Positions 8,111 to 16,195 of a DNA stretch of 64,000 bases are shown here, in pieces; the stretch's first letter is position 1; every line of letters starts with the position of its first letter. The notes beneath the pieces are model-generated. The model saw nothing but the letters and a program-made list of their open reading frames with translations. It made no database searches and was not told where the DNA came from. The position numbers were made by a program, and so were the translations under genes. Source of the DNA: Aidingimonas halophila (GTDB taxonomy: Bacteria; Pseudomonadota; Gammaproteobacteria; Pseudomonadales; Halomonadaceae); contig NZ_FNNI01000008.1 in assembly GCF_900106955.1 (NCBI RefSeq), positions 123,903 to 187,902 on the forward strand, given 5' to 3'.

Positions 8111-8452
8111 ATGATGTCCAAGGAATTCCTCAAGAAGGTAGGCGTCCTCGGTGTCTCTTTCGGTATGCTGGCAAGTCCGCTCGCCATGGCTGGCGGTGAC
8201 GACGAGTACGATCCGGAAGCGACTCAGGAAGAATCTTCCATGGAGAACGATACTTCCGCGGACTCCAGTACTGAGTTCGAGAACGAGGAGCAGGAGTCTG
8301 AAACTTCCGAATGGGAAGAGGAAGACGAGGAGCAAGAGTCTGAAACTTCTGAGTGGGAAGAGGAAGACGAAGAAGAGGAGTGGGAGACTGAAGACGAGGA
8401 TGAAGAGGAAGAGTGGGAAGAAGAAGGTGATGACGACGACTCCGAGTGGTAA
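8111..8452 (+). CDS. Small secreted, extremely acidic repeat protein
   Basis: 113 residues (112 if the second ATG at 8114 is used; GTGGAGGTATCACACT precedes). Residues 1-27 form a signal peptide (KKVGVLGVSFGMLASPLAMA), predicted to be cleaved after AMA. The mature part is nearly all Glu, Asp, Ser, Thr and Trp, with a 14-residue unit EQESETSEWEEEDE occurring twice in tandem (starting near 59-60 and 73-74) and then degenerating into EEEWE and DDDD runs. No Cys and almost no basic residues. I recognise no family. Such a polyanion in the periplasm or outside could bind Ca2+/Mg2+ or cations, or act as a hydrophilic coat, but no function is shown. It has its own sigma-54-like promoter and a strong terminator. 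Confidence 0.8.
   Translation: MMSKEFLKKVGVLGVSFGMLASPLAMAGGDDEYDPEATQEESSMENDTSADSSTEFENEEQESETSEWEEEDEEQESETSEWEEEDEEEEWETEDEDEEEEWEEEGDDDDSEW
8285..8368 (+). repeat. Two tandem 42-bp coding repeats
   Basis: Units 8285-8326 and 8327-8368 encode the same 14 residues and differ only at synonymous third positions (cag/caa, tcc/tct, gaa/gag). The silent differences indicate selection on the protein repeat rather than very recent slippage. Confidence 0.85.
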
Positions 8453-8504
8453 GTTGATCTCTCTCTGATGCACTTCCTCATTCTCGGCTCTCCCATCGAG
8501 CCTC

Positions 8505-8541
8505 GCCGCCCCCTCAACCTCTCCGGGGGGGCGGCTTTTTT
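8505..8541 (+). terminator. Rho-independent terminator of the acidic protein gene
   Basis: GCCGCCCC pairs with GGGGCGGC (8528-8535) and is followed directly by TTTTTT. It lies 52 bp after the stop. Confidence 0.85.
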
Positions 8542-8562
8542 GGCACCTCGACGAACGTTTCG

Positions 8563-10296
8563 TCAGTACTGTTGCAAAAGCAGGATCGCCAATATCACCA
8601 CGACGATAGCCAGCAACAACGACAGGCCTTTCCAGAAACCTTGCGGGTGACGGTCAATCAGGGGTATACCGCCTTCGTTCAGGAATTCCTGTCTGGGATG
8701 GCGAAGGTCGTACAGGAACTCCGAGATGGCTTCATAACGCCGGTGGGGACTGGGGTGAAGCGCCTTCTTGAGAACGCCATCGATCCAGGCGGGGCAATCA
8801 TGATGATACTGGGTGACCGAGCCGTAATGCAGTTTGTGCTGTGCGTGCCGGGTGCGGGTCTGGGCCACTCGAGTACCATAGGGAAGCCTGCCGGAGAGCA
8901 TCTGGTAAGCAATGACGCCGAGCGAGAAGATATCCGATTGCACAGAGCCGCTATCGCCGATGAAATACTCCGGCGCGGAGTACTGGGCGGTACCGAGGCG
9001 TCCGCTGTTGTCATGCTCGACCCGGCTTTCGGCAATGCCGGCAACCCGAGCAGCGCCGAAGTCGATCAGTTTGATCGTGCCGGTATGATCGATGAGCACA
9101 TTATCCGGTCGCAGATCCTGATGGATCATCTCCTGACGATGGAAGGCCTGTAATCCCTTGCCGATCTGCTCGATGATGGATCTTGCTTCTTCCAGCGTCG
9201 GCTGAGGATGGTCGCGCATCCATTGAGTCAATGTCTTCCCTTCGATGAATTCCGTGACGGCATACAGGTAGCGTCGCTGACGTGTCGGCTGACAGGGGCT
9301 GACGACATAGGGGCTGTTGATGCGTCGCGCGATCCACTCTTCCGTCAGGAAACGCTCCAGTAACACCGGATCCTGTTGCAGGTCGCTGGCCGGCGTCTTG
9401 AGGGCGACGCTCTCCTGGGTCTCGATATCCTTCGCCAGAAACACATGGCTGCGACTGCTGACATGAATCCGACGCATGATTTCGTAGCCATCGAACGTCA
9501 TGCGCGGCTCGAGCTCGGGAGGGAACGGGAGACCGCCGAGCCATTGTTGCGTCTCTTCGGCATTCCGGACCGGCAGACTGTCGACCCGGATGATCTGGGC
9601 CGTGAGATTATCGGTACTGCCCTGATCGAAGGCTTCCTGTGCGATGATTCGGGCGCCTTCGTCCAGATCGTCCCGATGGTCTTCGATGGCATTCGCCATG
9701 AAGCGGGCATTGGCATACTCATGAATGCCGTCGGTCACGAACAGGAACGTGTCGCCCCCCTCGAGTGGCAGTGCCTGATAGTCGATCTCGAGTTGTTCGT
9801 CGATACCCAGTGCGTTGCTGAGATGACTACTATGTCGTGATACCCAGACACGATGGTCATCGGTCAACTGTTCCAGCGCACCATTGACGAGACGGTAAAT
9901 GCGCGCATCGCCGACATGGAATAGGTGGGCAGTGGTGGACTTGATGACAGCGGCACTCAAAGTACAGACATAGCCTCTATCCATGTCGTCACGGTACCGA
10001 CTCTGTCGGGTCTTGGCGTATAACCAGGAATTGGTGGCCATCAGGACGCGCTGTGCGGATTTCTTGACCGACCAGGCCTCGGAAGTGCAGTAATAGTCGT
10101 CCAGGAAGCTTCTCACCGCCGTTTCACTGGCAATCTGACTGACATCGCTGCTGCTGATGCCATCGGCCAGGGCAATAGCGATGCCTTTCGAACTCAACTG
10201 GGGTTCCTGGGGGATATAGGCGCCGTAGAAATCCTGGTTGATGGGCTTGCAGCCTTTGTTCGAGTACTGGCCGATCGAGACGGAAAGCGGTGCCAT
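8563..10296 (-). CDS. Bifunctional PP2C phosphatase - Ser/Thr kinase with C-terminal membrane anchor
   Basis: 577 residues from the ATG at 10296, preceded by GAGG; an upstream ATG at 10311 lacks a ribosome site. Residues 1-240 are a PP2C domain with metal-binding Asp in NQDFYG (D22), LADG (D45), GDARIYR (D130), VTDGIHE (D189) and STDN (D229). Residues 265-535 are a protein kinase: VALK (K300), HQDLRPDN (D394), LIDFGAAR (D412) and an APE motif. The glycine-rich loop reads RRIHVSSRSHVF and has no glycine. A single membrane helix ends the protein, so the catalytic domains face the cytoplasm. P. aeruginosa has a similar gene among its nitrate assimilation genes (recalled: PA1782). Here it follows a formate/nitrite-type channel gene on the same strand, beyond a terminator, so a role in nitrogen-related signalling is plausible. 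Partner proteins are unknown. Confidence 0.88.
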   Translation of the reverse strand: MAPLSVSIGQYSNKGCKPINQDFYGAYIPQEPQLSSKGIAIALADGISSSDVSQIASETAVRSFLDDYYCTSEAWSVKKSAQRVLMATNSWLYAKTRQSRYRDDMDRGYVCTLSAAVIKSTTAHLFHVGDARIYRLVNGALEQLTDDHRVWVSRHSSHLSNALGIDEQLEIDYQALPLEGGDTFLFVTDGIHEYANARFMANAIEDHRDDLDEGARIIAQEAFDQGSTDNLTAQIIRVDSLPVRNAEETQQWLGGLPFPPELEPRMTFDGYEIMRRIHVSSRSHVFLAKDIETQESVALKTPASDLQQDPVLLERFLTEEWIARRINSPYVVSPCQPTRQRRYLYAVTEFIEGKTLTQWMRDHPQPTLEEARSIIEQIGKGLQAFHRQEMIHQDLRPDNVLIDHTGTIKLIDFGAARVAGIAESRVEHDNSGRLGTAQYSAPEYFIGDSGSVQSDIFSLGVIAYQMLSGRLPYGTRVAQTRTRHAQHKLHYGSVTQYHHDCPAWIDGVLKKALHPSPHRRYEAISEFLYDLRHPRQEFLNEGGIPLIDRHPQGFWKGLSLLLAIVVVILAILLLQQY

Positions 10297-10376
10297 GAAT
10301 GCCTCGTGCATCCGGATAGCCGGTGAGAGCGTGGATGTGACTGTTCCCGCTCCTCCGTGAGATTACAACAGCCAAA

Positions 10377-10401
10377 GGCGCCGGAAATGCTTTCCGGCGC
10401 C
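10377..10401 (-). terminator. Strong hairpin between the channel gene and the kinase gene
   Basis: GGCGCCGGAAA-TGC-TTTCCGGCGCC, a perfect 11-bp stem with a 3-nt loop, 28 bp after the channel gene stop, followed on the minus strand by TTTGGC. It should end the channel transcript or sharply reduce read-through into the kinase gene. Confidence 0.75.
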
Positions 10402-10428
10402 TGTCAGTGATTGCGACGCGTGAATGTC

Positions 10429-11241
10429 TCAGGTCAATTGGCGTTTGGGCTGAGTCCGCACATGCGTAGAGTAGAGAGTCAGTCCGGTGAGCGCGAGTCC
10501 GCCGATGAGATTGCCGACTACGGTCGGGATCTCGTTCCAGAAGATGTAGTCACCGATGGAGAACTCACCACCCAGCATCAGCCCCAGCGGGAACAGGAAC
10601 ATGTTCACCACGGAATGCTCGAAGCCGAGGAAGAAGAACACCATGATCGGCATCCACATCGCAATGACCTTGCCGGGAACCGTGGTCGAGATCAGCGCAC
10701 CGACAACACCCAGTGAGACCATCCAGTTGCATAGTGCTCCGCGGATGAACAGCGTGAGCCATCCACCGAAACCGTGCTCCTTGTAGCCGACCGTGCGGGA
10801 TTCGCCGGTGGTGGCAACGGCCTGGCCGACCTCGCTGACGTCCACATTGAAACCCATGGTGAAATTGACCGCCATGATGATCGCGACAGTCATGGCGCCG
10901 AGGAAGTTGCCCAGGCCGACCTTGCCCCAGTTCGCCAGTATTCTGGGAATGGTGACGCCGGGTCGCTTGTCCAGCCACGCCAGCGGTGTGAGAACGAACA
11001 CGCCGGTGAGAAGGTCGAAACCCATCAGGTAAAGTATCGAGAAGCCGACCGGGAACAAGGCGGCACCCAGGATGGCACTGCCGGTCTGTACGGTGATGGT
11101 CACGGCGAACACGACGGCCAGAGCGAGAATCGCCCCTGCCATGTAGCCACGGATGATGACGTCACGGGTCCCCATGAAAATCTTGGATTCACCGGCGTCG
11201 ACCATCTTGGTGACGAATTCGGACGGCTGAAGGTATGACAT
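10429..11241 (-). CDS. Formate/nitrite transporter family channel
   Basis: 270 residues with six hydrophobic segments. The FNT signature GFEHSVVNMFLFPLG lies near 205-219 with the central pore His, and LMGFDLLTGVFVLTP near 73-87 is the second family stretch. FNT pentamers pass formate, nitrite, hydrosulfide or similar small monovalent anions across the inner membrane. The ATG at 11241 has TAAGGAG at ideal spacing. It is downstream of cynS on the same strand and upstream of the kinase/phosphatase. Nitrite is suggested by the kinase context; cyanate or bicarbonate would fit the cyanase neighbour but is speculation. Confidence 0.92.
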   Translation of the reverse strand: MSYLQPSEFVTKMVDAGESKIFMGTRDVIIRGYMAGAILALAVVFAVTITVQTGSAILGAALFPVGFSILYLMGFDLLTGVFVLTPLAWLDKRPGVTIPRILANWGKVGLGNFLGAMTVAIIMAVNFTMGFNVDVSEVGQAVATTGESRTVGYKEHGFGGWLTLFIRGALCNWMVSLGVVGALISTTVPGKVIAMWMPIMVFFFLGFEHSVVNMFLFPLGLMLGGEFSIGDYIFWNEIPTVVGNLIGGLALTGLTLYSTHVRTQPKRQLT

Positions 11242-11394
11242 GGTCACTCCTTACCACACTGCTTGATTCACCCGGGGCTCTCGGCGTGGTCCAGAGAGCC
11301 CGGAGATGCGACGGGATGCCGTGCCGGAGATGGCGGCACGCTCAAGCCTAGGTAAGCAGGTTGCGTGCCAGACACGGTGAAATAGCGTGAAAGA

Positions 11395-11421
11395 GCCATG
11401 GCTGGCCGTTTCAGCCATGGC
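11395..11421. terminator. Hairpin in the cynS - channel intergenic region
   Basis: GCCATGGCTG and CAGCCATGGC form a perfect 10-bp stem with a 7-nt loop in the 297-bp gap (11242-11538). It could end the cynS transcript or be part of the channel gene leader; there is no U-tract on the minus strand (TCTTTCACGC follows). I see no gene in this gap. Confidence 0.45.
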
Positions 11422-11538
11422 CTGCAGGAGTGCAACGCCACGTTGCAGAGGGGGTAAATTACCCATGGCGGTGCAATAGGCCATCAGTAAGCCCTAATGT
11501 GGGGCGATGTTCTGACACGGTGCCCGCCAGGGAATCAT

Positions 11539-11982
11539 TTACCAGCGTTTGTAGGGCAGGAACTTGCCGCTCATCGTGAGTTGCACACGATCCCCATCAG
11601 GGTCCTCGATCCGATCGATATCCATGGTGAAGTCTATGGCGCTCATGATGCCGTCGCCGAACTTTTCCTGGATGAGTTGCTTGATCGTTTCACCGTAGAC
11701 CAGGTTGATTTCCTTGAGGCGGTAGATCAACGGGTCGTTCATCAGTGCCTCGCCTTGAAGCGCTTTGGTCGGGATCTCCGTCAATGCGGTCGCGACCTCA
11801 GCGTTGAGGCCCAGCACGCTTGTCAGTTTCTCGGCCTGATCCTGTGTCATGCTGTGTTCGCCGAGACAGGTCGCGCACACGAATACCGGCGCACAGCCGA
11901 CCCGTTCGGCGATGTGTTCCCAGGAAAGCCCCTTGGAGGCCTTCGCTTCCAGTATGGCGTCTCGCATGTCGTTCTTGGTCAT
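11539..11982 (-). CDS. cynS: Cyanate hydratase (cyanase)
   Basis: 147 residues (E. coli CynS is 156). The N-terminal helical domain is followed by the cyanase active-site stretch NDPLIYRLKEINLVYGETIK with R88 and E91, and S114 in DGIMSAIDF. The spacing (+3, +26) equals R96/E99/S122 of E. coli. The enzyme makes CO2 and ammonia from cyanate and bicarbonate as a cytoplasmic decamer. The ATG at 11982 has GAGGAG upstream; no upstream ATG exists in frame. No cynT or cynR is adjacent; a gamma-type carbonic anhydrase lies 41 kb away. Confidence 0.95.
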   Translation of the reverse strand: MTKNDMRDAILEAKASKGLSWEHIAERVGCAPVFVCATCLGEHSMTQDQAEKLTSVLGLNAEVATALTEIPTKALQGEALMNDPLIYRLKEINLVYGETIKQLIQEKFGDGIMSAIDFTMDIDRIEDPDGDRVQLTMSGKFLPYKRW

Positions 11983-12093
11983 CGGGATGCTCCTCAAACG
12001 AGTCAGTGTCGGTAGCCCGAATGGGTCTACTCGCTTCTGGAGAATGCAAGAGAAGTGCCAGCGGTGGTGTCGGAATTGAGATGGCGCCTCGGA

Positions 12094-12891
12094 TTACCGG
12101 GTTCGGGGCAGACGTTCGTGGATTGCGAGCACTTCATCGAGGATGGTCGTCAGTGCTGATGGTTCATGAACGAACCGCCCCAGGAACAATCCGTCACTAT
12201 GGGCGTGTATCGAGGTGAGTAAACCGGGACCTGCGCTGCCCCCGTAGATGACACTGACGCCGCTCAGGTCGACAACATGTTGGCGAAGTCGGTGACACAC
12301 GCCGGCGATGTGATGATGAGGCGCAGGCTGAGAAGAGCCGATGGCCCAGTGAGGTTCATAGGCCAGGATCATGGCAGACTCGGATAATGGCGTGGGTGAC
12401 TTGCTGACAGCTGACTCGAATTGCTCGATACACGCTCGGGAGGCCGATTCGACATCGCCGGCCTCCGATTCACCAATGCATAACACGGGAGTTAATCCGC
12501 TCCTGATCGCATTGGCTGTCTTGACAGCGATGCTGTCCTCGGTCTCCCCGAAATGGCGGCGGCGTTCGGCATGACCGATTTCCACGTAGGCACATCCCAG
12601 CTCAGCCAGCATGGGGGCGCCGACCTCGCCGGTAAAGGCGCCATGCTCATGGATACTGAGGTCTTGAGCCCCGATGGCAACATGGGTCGACGCAAAAATA
12701 TCGTGCGCGACAGGTAGTGTCGGATAGCTGGGCATGACAAACAGCTCCGCCATTCGATGGTGGATGGCGTCATGCCTGACTGCGATGTCCGCGATCTGAC
12801 GGCACCATGACAGTGTGTGCTGATAACCAAAATACATTTTCAGGCTGACTCCCAGCCTGAATCGGGGGCAAGAGGTCGTATCAAAAGGCAT
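12094..12891 (-). CDS. Triose-phosphate-isomerase-like sugar-phosphate isomerase (EryH/LerI-type candidate)
   Basis: 265 residues with the TIM-barrel fold. Catalytic Lys (GVSLKMYFG, K18), His (EIGHAERRRHFGET, H107) and Glu (LAYEPHWAIGSS, E179) are present. Two normally fixed positions differ: the Asn before the catalytic Lys (NxK) is Ser16, and the Ser after the His (GHSER) is Ala108. The C-terminal DGLFLGRF differs from the usual ALVGGASL of glycolytic TpiA and resembles the DGLFIGR of Brucella EryH as I recall it. It is the third gene of a kinase - GlpD-like - TIM operon (15-bp gap, GGGAG site). Probable reaction: L-erythrulose-1-phosphate to D-erythrulose-4-phosphate in tetritol catabolism; a glycerol-related TIM role is the alternative. 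Confidence 0.8.
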   Translation of the reverse strand: MPFDTTSCPRFRLGVSLKMYFGYQHTLSWCRQIADIAVRHDAIHHRMAELFVMPSYPTLPVAHDIFASTHVAIGAQDLSIHEHGAFTGEVGAPMLAELGCAYVEIGHAERRRHFGETEDSIAVKTANAIRSGLTPVLCIGESEAGDVESASRACIEQFESAVSKSPTPLSESAMILAYEPHWAIGSSQPAPHHHIAGVCHRLRQHVVDLSGVSVIYGGSAGPGLLTSIHAHSDGLFLGRFVHEPSALTTILDEVLAIHERLPRTR

Positions 12892-12906
12892 GTGCCAGCT
12901 CCCGGG

Positions 12907-14634
12907 CTAGGAAACCGATTGGGTCGTTTGGCGATAGGTGGCAGGCGGCCGTCTGGAGATGCCGTGATGCTGGGCGGCGAGTGCCAGCGTCCTTTCACCG
13001 ACGTCATTGCGATATTCCTCGGACCAGCCCAGGTGTCGTGCCATCACATCGGCTACCTCGTGAATGACCTCGGCTGTCAGACGGCCTGACAAGGCAATCG
13101 GAAGGCGACGGAAGAGGATATCCGCCAGCGTACCGACACACTCCTGCTCGCAGAGGTGGATCAGTTCCTGTTCGGTGTAATCCGGCAAGCTCTGCAAGGC
13201 ACGATCCGGATGTCGGTGGCACCATGAAGCGACCGACTCGGCCTGGGTACCGTAACGCTGCAATAGCGTCCTGGCACGGTCCAGGGCAATGTCATTGGCG
13301 TCGGCTAATCGCTTGCACCAGCCATACTGGCTGTCTACTGAGGGAAATTGTCGGCCGCCGCCGATCGGGCGATCTCTTGTTGTGCATGTGCGTTGACGAT
13401 GCTGCAGTGTCAGTACCCGATTGCCCACTTCCTCCGAAAAACCACGGAAGGTCGTCCATTTCCCGCCGATGAGGGACAGTACCGTCGGTCCCCCATCCAG
13501 ATCATCTTCTTGTATGGAGTGGTCACGGCTGACCTCACCAGGGTTATCGGCATCACTGGCGGGTAGGGGGCGTACACCACTATAGCGATACCTGACCTGC
13601 GACCGCTCGATTGTCAGGGTGGGAAACAATTCCTGAACCGCGTTGAGCATGTACTCGAGCTCGTCTTCATCACAAGAGGCCGTATCCGGGTCGTCGCAGG
13701 GAAGGTCGGTGGAGCCTATCAGGACATTTCCCAGGAAGGGGTATGCCAGACAGATGCGGCCATCTTCGGTACCGAAATACACCATGCCGCCATCGAGCTG
13801 TCGGGCAAGGTCCGGATGTTCGAGGATCAGGTGTGACCCCTTGGTACCACCGATATAGTGGGTGGGATGGCCGAGTGCGTGGTTGATGCGATCGATCCAG
13901 GCTCCGCCGGCGTTGATCACGATATCCGCCTCCAGGTGGTGCCTGTCACCCGACAGAGTATCGCGAAGCGTAATGGTATTGGCCTGGCGACTTTCCAGCG
14001 CCATGTAATTGAGCGCTACAGCCTGGTCACTTTCCCGCAGGGCATCCGCGATCAACTCATAGTTGAGCCGTTCGGGTTGCGTGACAGTCGCGTCATAGTA
14101 GGTCGCGGTGGCGATGATGTCGGGTCGAATATCCGGGAACCGCGCCCGGGTCTTGCGCTTCAACGCCATGTGGTGGCGAGGCATGCTGCGATGATGGCGA
14201 CCGAAGAAATCGTACAATGCCATGCCGAGTTCGGTAATGAGGAGGCCGCGATCGTGTAGTTTGGCAGGCCTGCCCAAAAAACGTTTTACCGAGGGAAGGA
14301 TACCGCCGAACCAACTGCGGATCGGCACGGCCGTTCTCAATGGTTTGACGTAGTGTGGCGCGTTGCGAAGCAGCAGGTTTCGCTCCAGAGCCGATTCGGC
14401 AACCAGACGAAATTCCCCGGTTTCCAGGTATTTCAATCCGCCATGGATCAGTCTCGAGGGCGCGGCGCTGGCACCGGCACAGAAATCATTGCGATCGATC
14501 AACGTGACGTCGATGTCCTGTAGGGCCAGTTCCCGAAATAGGCCGGCGCCATTGATGCCGGCACCGACAATGAGTACAGAGCAGTGCTTGCGGCTTTTGA
14601 GTGCGTCAACCCAGCGTTGTCGGGAGGGAGTCAT
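12907..14634 (-). CDS. FAD-dependent polyol-phosphate dehydrogenase, GlpD/EryB family
   Basis: 575 residues from the ATG at 14634, which has CAGGAG upstream; an ATG at 14658 is less likely. The FAD-binding VLIVGAGINGAGLFRELAL lies near 20-38, SRLIHGGLKYLETGEFRLV near 60-78, then SGVRPLPA and GGKWTTFRGF, all hallmarks of GlpD. It oxidises an sn-glycerol-3-phosphate-like substrate and passes electrons to quinone at the inner membrane. The partner kinase is LyxK-like rather than GlpK-like, and the next gene is a TIM paralogue, so the substrate is probably erythritol-4-phosphate (EryB-type) or another polyol phosphate rather than glycerol phosphate. Substrate is inference. Confidence 0.85.
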   Translation of the reverse strand: MTPSRQRWVDALKSRKHCSVLIVGAGINGAGLFRELALQDIDVTLIDRNDFCAGASAAPSRLIHGGLKYLETGEFRLVAESALERNLLLRNAPHYVKPLRTAVPIRSWFGGILPSVKRFLGRPAKLHDRGLLITELGMALYDFFGRHHRSMPRHHMALKRKTRARFPDIRPDIIATATYYDATVTQPERLNYELIADALRESDQAVALNYMALESRQANTITLRDTLSGDRHHLEADIVINAGGAWIDRINHALGHPTHYIGGTKGSHLILEHPDLARQLDGGMVYFGTEDGRICLAYPFLGNVLIGSTDLPCDDPDTASCDEDELEYMLNAVQELFPTLTIERSQVRYRYSGVRPLPASDADNPGEVSRDHSIQEDDLDGGPTVLSLIGGKWTTFRGFSEEVGNRVLTLQHRQRTCTTRDRPIGGGRQFPSVDSQYGWCKRLADANDIALDRARTLLQRYGTQAESVASWCHRHPDRALQSLPDYTEQELIHLCEQECVGTLADILFRRLPIALSGRLTAEVIHEVADVMARHLGWSEEYRNDVGERTLALAAQHHGISRRPPATYRQTTQSVS

Positions 14635-14692
14635 TGGAACGTCTCCTGGTCGGGGCATGCGGCTACATGCGTAAGCAGAAAAGCGTGGGGTG

Positions 14693-16195
14693 TTACGCCG
14701 GGGTGTCCAGCATGTCCCATAACGGTGCCATCTGCGTGACTAACTGTTGATAACGGGCAAACGCGGCATCCCTGGTTTGCCGGATAGTCGGTAACGGCCG
14801 ATAGGTGGTGACGGGGTGGCAGCTCTGGGTGGCGTCCTGAAGAGATCCATAAACGCCGATCCCCACACCGGCACAGAGTGCGGCACCCAGCGCAGCCGCT
14901 TCCTGGGTGCCGGTGATCGTTACCGGGCGATTCAATGTGTCCGCAAAGAGTTGTGCCATGCGTGGCGTATGGGCTCCTCCGCCTGTGACACGACACTCGT
15001 TGATGGCAAAACGTGTTGCCAGAGCATCGACGTGAACCCGGTGGTTGAAGACCACGCCTTCGAGAATGGCCCTGACGAGGTGTGCACGTGTATGCCAGCC
15101 CTGGATGCCGAAGAAGGCGGCACTGGCTGGCTCCTCGTAAGGTGAGCCGAACAGGAAGGGGTGGTAGACGATTCGCGAGTCATCCTCGAAAGCGGCGTCC
15201 AGGTCGCTCTCGAGATACTGCAGGATCTGGGGCGAGGTCTTCGATTCAAGCGTACAACACTGTTGCAGGAACCAGTCGACATTGCTCGATGAGGCGGGTG
15301 AGATAGCCATGCTCAACCATTGCCCGGGTTCCAGGCCATTACGTGTAGCCCAGCGCTGATCGGGACGGGGCTGGTCGGAAAAGACCTCGTTGATGCTGAA
15401 GGTGCCTGATGTGATGGTCAGGTCGCCATTGTCGATATGCCCCAGGCCTACGGCACTGGCGGTAACATCGTGGAGCCCGGCGACTACCGGTGTTCCCGCT
15501 TTGAGGCCGGTCGCCGCGGCGGCTTTCCGGGTGACTCGCCCGGCGATATCGGTCGGGAGTCGCATCGTCGGTAACGCATGGTCGAGCGATTCCAGACCAA
15601 AGAGGCGCAGTGCCTCCCGGCTATAGCGTTGAGTCGATACATTGGTGAACCCGGTGCTGGATTCGGTGAAATCGGCAGCCAACTCTCCGGTCAGGCAGAA
15701 CCTCAGCCAGTCCTTGCATGCCAGGATTGAACCGATACGAGAGAAACGCTCCGGCTGGTTTCGCTGTATCCAACCCAACAGTGCCGTCGGTGCATAAGGA
15801 AAGGGGAACTGGCCGGTAAGTGACAGGGCATCCTGCTCCAGCCCCTGGGACTTCCAGGTGGCGACGAGGTCTCGTGCGCGACTGTCGAGCGACATGATGG
15901 CAGGGCCCAGGGGACGGGTGTCCGTATCCAGCAAGTAAAGGCCGTCTCCATGAGCGGTGATCCCGATCGCGGCAATCTGCGTATTGGATATGTCGGCATT
16001 CGACAGCGCATGGCGGATGGCTTCCGCAACGGCTGACCATGTTTCCTCCATGTCGCGCTCGACCCGGTGAGGCTGAGGGTGTCGTGGAGAAACCTGGGCA
16101 CGCCCGATGGCCCGGGTATTACCTTCCATATCGAAGATTGCTGCCTTGGTGACGGTCGAGCCACTGTCGATGCCAAGTAGGTAGGTCGGTGTCAT
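14693..16195 (-). CDS. FGGY-family carbohydrate kinase (LyxK-like; candidate tetritol kinase)
   Basis: 500 residues. The N-terminal LLGIDSGSTVTKAAIFD is the ATPase phosphate-1 motif, GLHDVTASAVGLG lies near 241-253, AISPASSSNVDWF near 302-314, and the C-terminal FGGY-type VTGGGAHTPRMAQLFAD is near 410. Several blocks (PFLFGS..., TRAHLVRAILEGVVFNH) are close to E. coli L-xylulose kinase LyxK, less so to GlpK. It phosphorylates a sugar or polyol with ATP. It is the first gene of the operon with the GlpD-like and TIM-like genes, and divergent from a DeoR regulator. In this setting a C4 polyol (EryA role) is likely; xylulose or xylitol would also fit the subfamily. Confidence 0.83.
   Translation of the reverse strand: MTPTYLLGIDSGSTVTKAAIFDMEGNTRAIGRAQVSPRHPQPHRVERDMEETWSAVAEAIRHALSNADISNTQIAAIGITAHGDGLYLLDTDTRPLGPAIMSLDSRARDLVATWKSQGLEQDALSLTGQFPFPYAPTALLGWIQRNQPERFSRIGSILACKDWLRFCLTGELAADFTESSTGFTNVSTQRYSREALRLFGLESLDHALPTMRLPTDIAGRVTRKAAAATGLKAGTPVVAGLHDVTASAVGLGHIDNGDLTITSGTFSINEVFSDQPRPDQRWATRNGLEPGQWLSMAISPASSSNVDWFLQQCCTLESKTSPQILQYLESDLDAAFEDDSRIVYHPFLFGSPYEEPASAAFFGIQGWHTRAHLVRAILEGVVFNHRVHVDALATRFAINECRVTGGGAHTPRMAQLFADTLNRPVTITGTQEAAALGAALCAGVGIGVYGSLQDATQSCHPVTTYRPLPTIRQTRDAAFARYQQLVTQMAPLWDMLDTPA

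Noticed and set aside
8285..8368. Direct repeats as a CRISPR-like or intergenic repeat
   Set aside because: Units are adjacent without spacers, in frame, and differ only at silent positions: coding repeat.
8224..8517. A Ser-rich open frame antisense to the acidic protein
   Set aside because: Long serine runs are the automatic antisense reading of Glu/Asp codon repeats, and the frame crosses the terminator.
12094..12891. Housekeeping glycolytic tpiA
   Set aside because: Operon context with FGGY kinase and GlpD-like gene, and altered residues next to the catalytic Lys and His, argue for a specialised paralogue; not strictly excluded.
14693..16195. Glycerol kinase glpK (with glpD next to it)
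   Set aside because: Sequence blocks follow LyxK-type FGGY kinases, and no glpF or other glycerol gene is adjacent.
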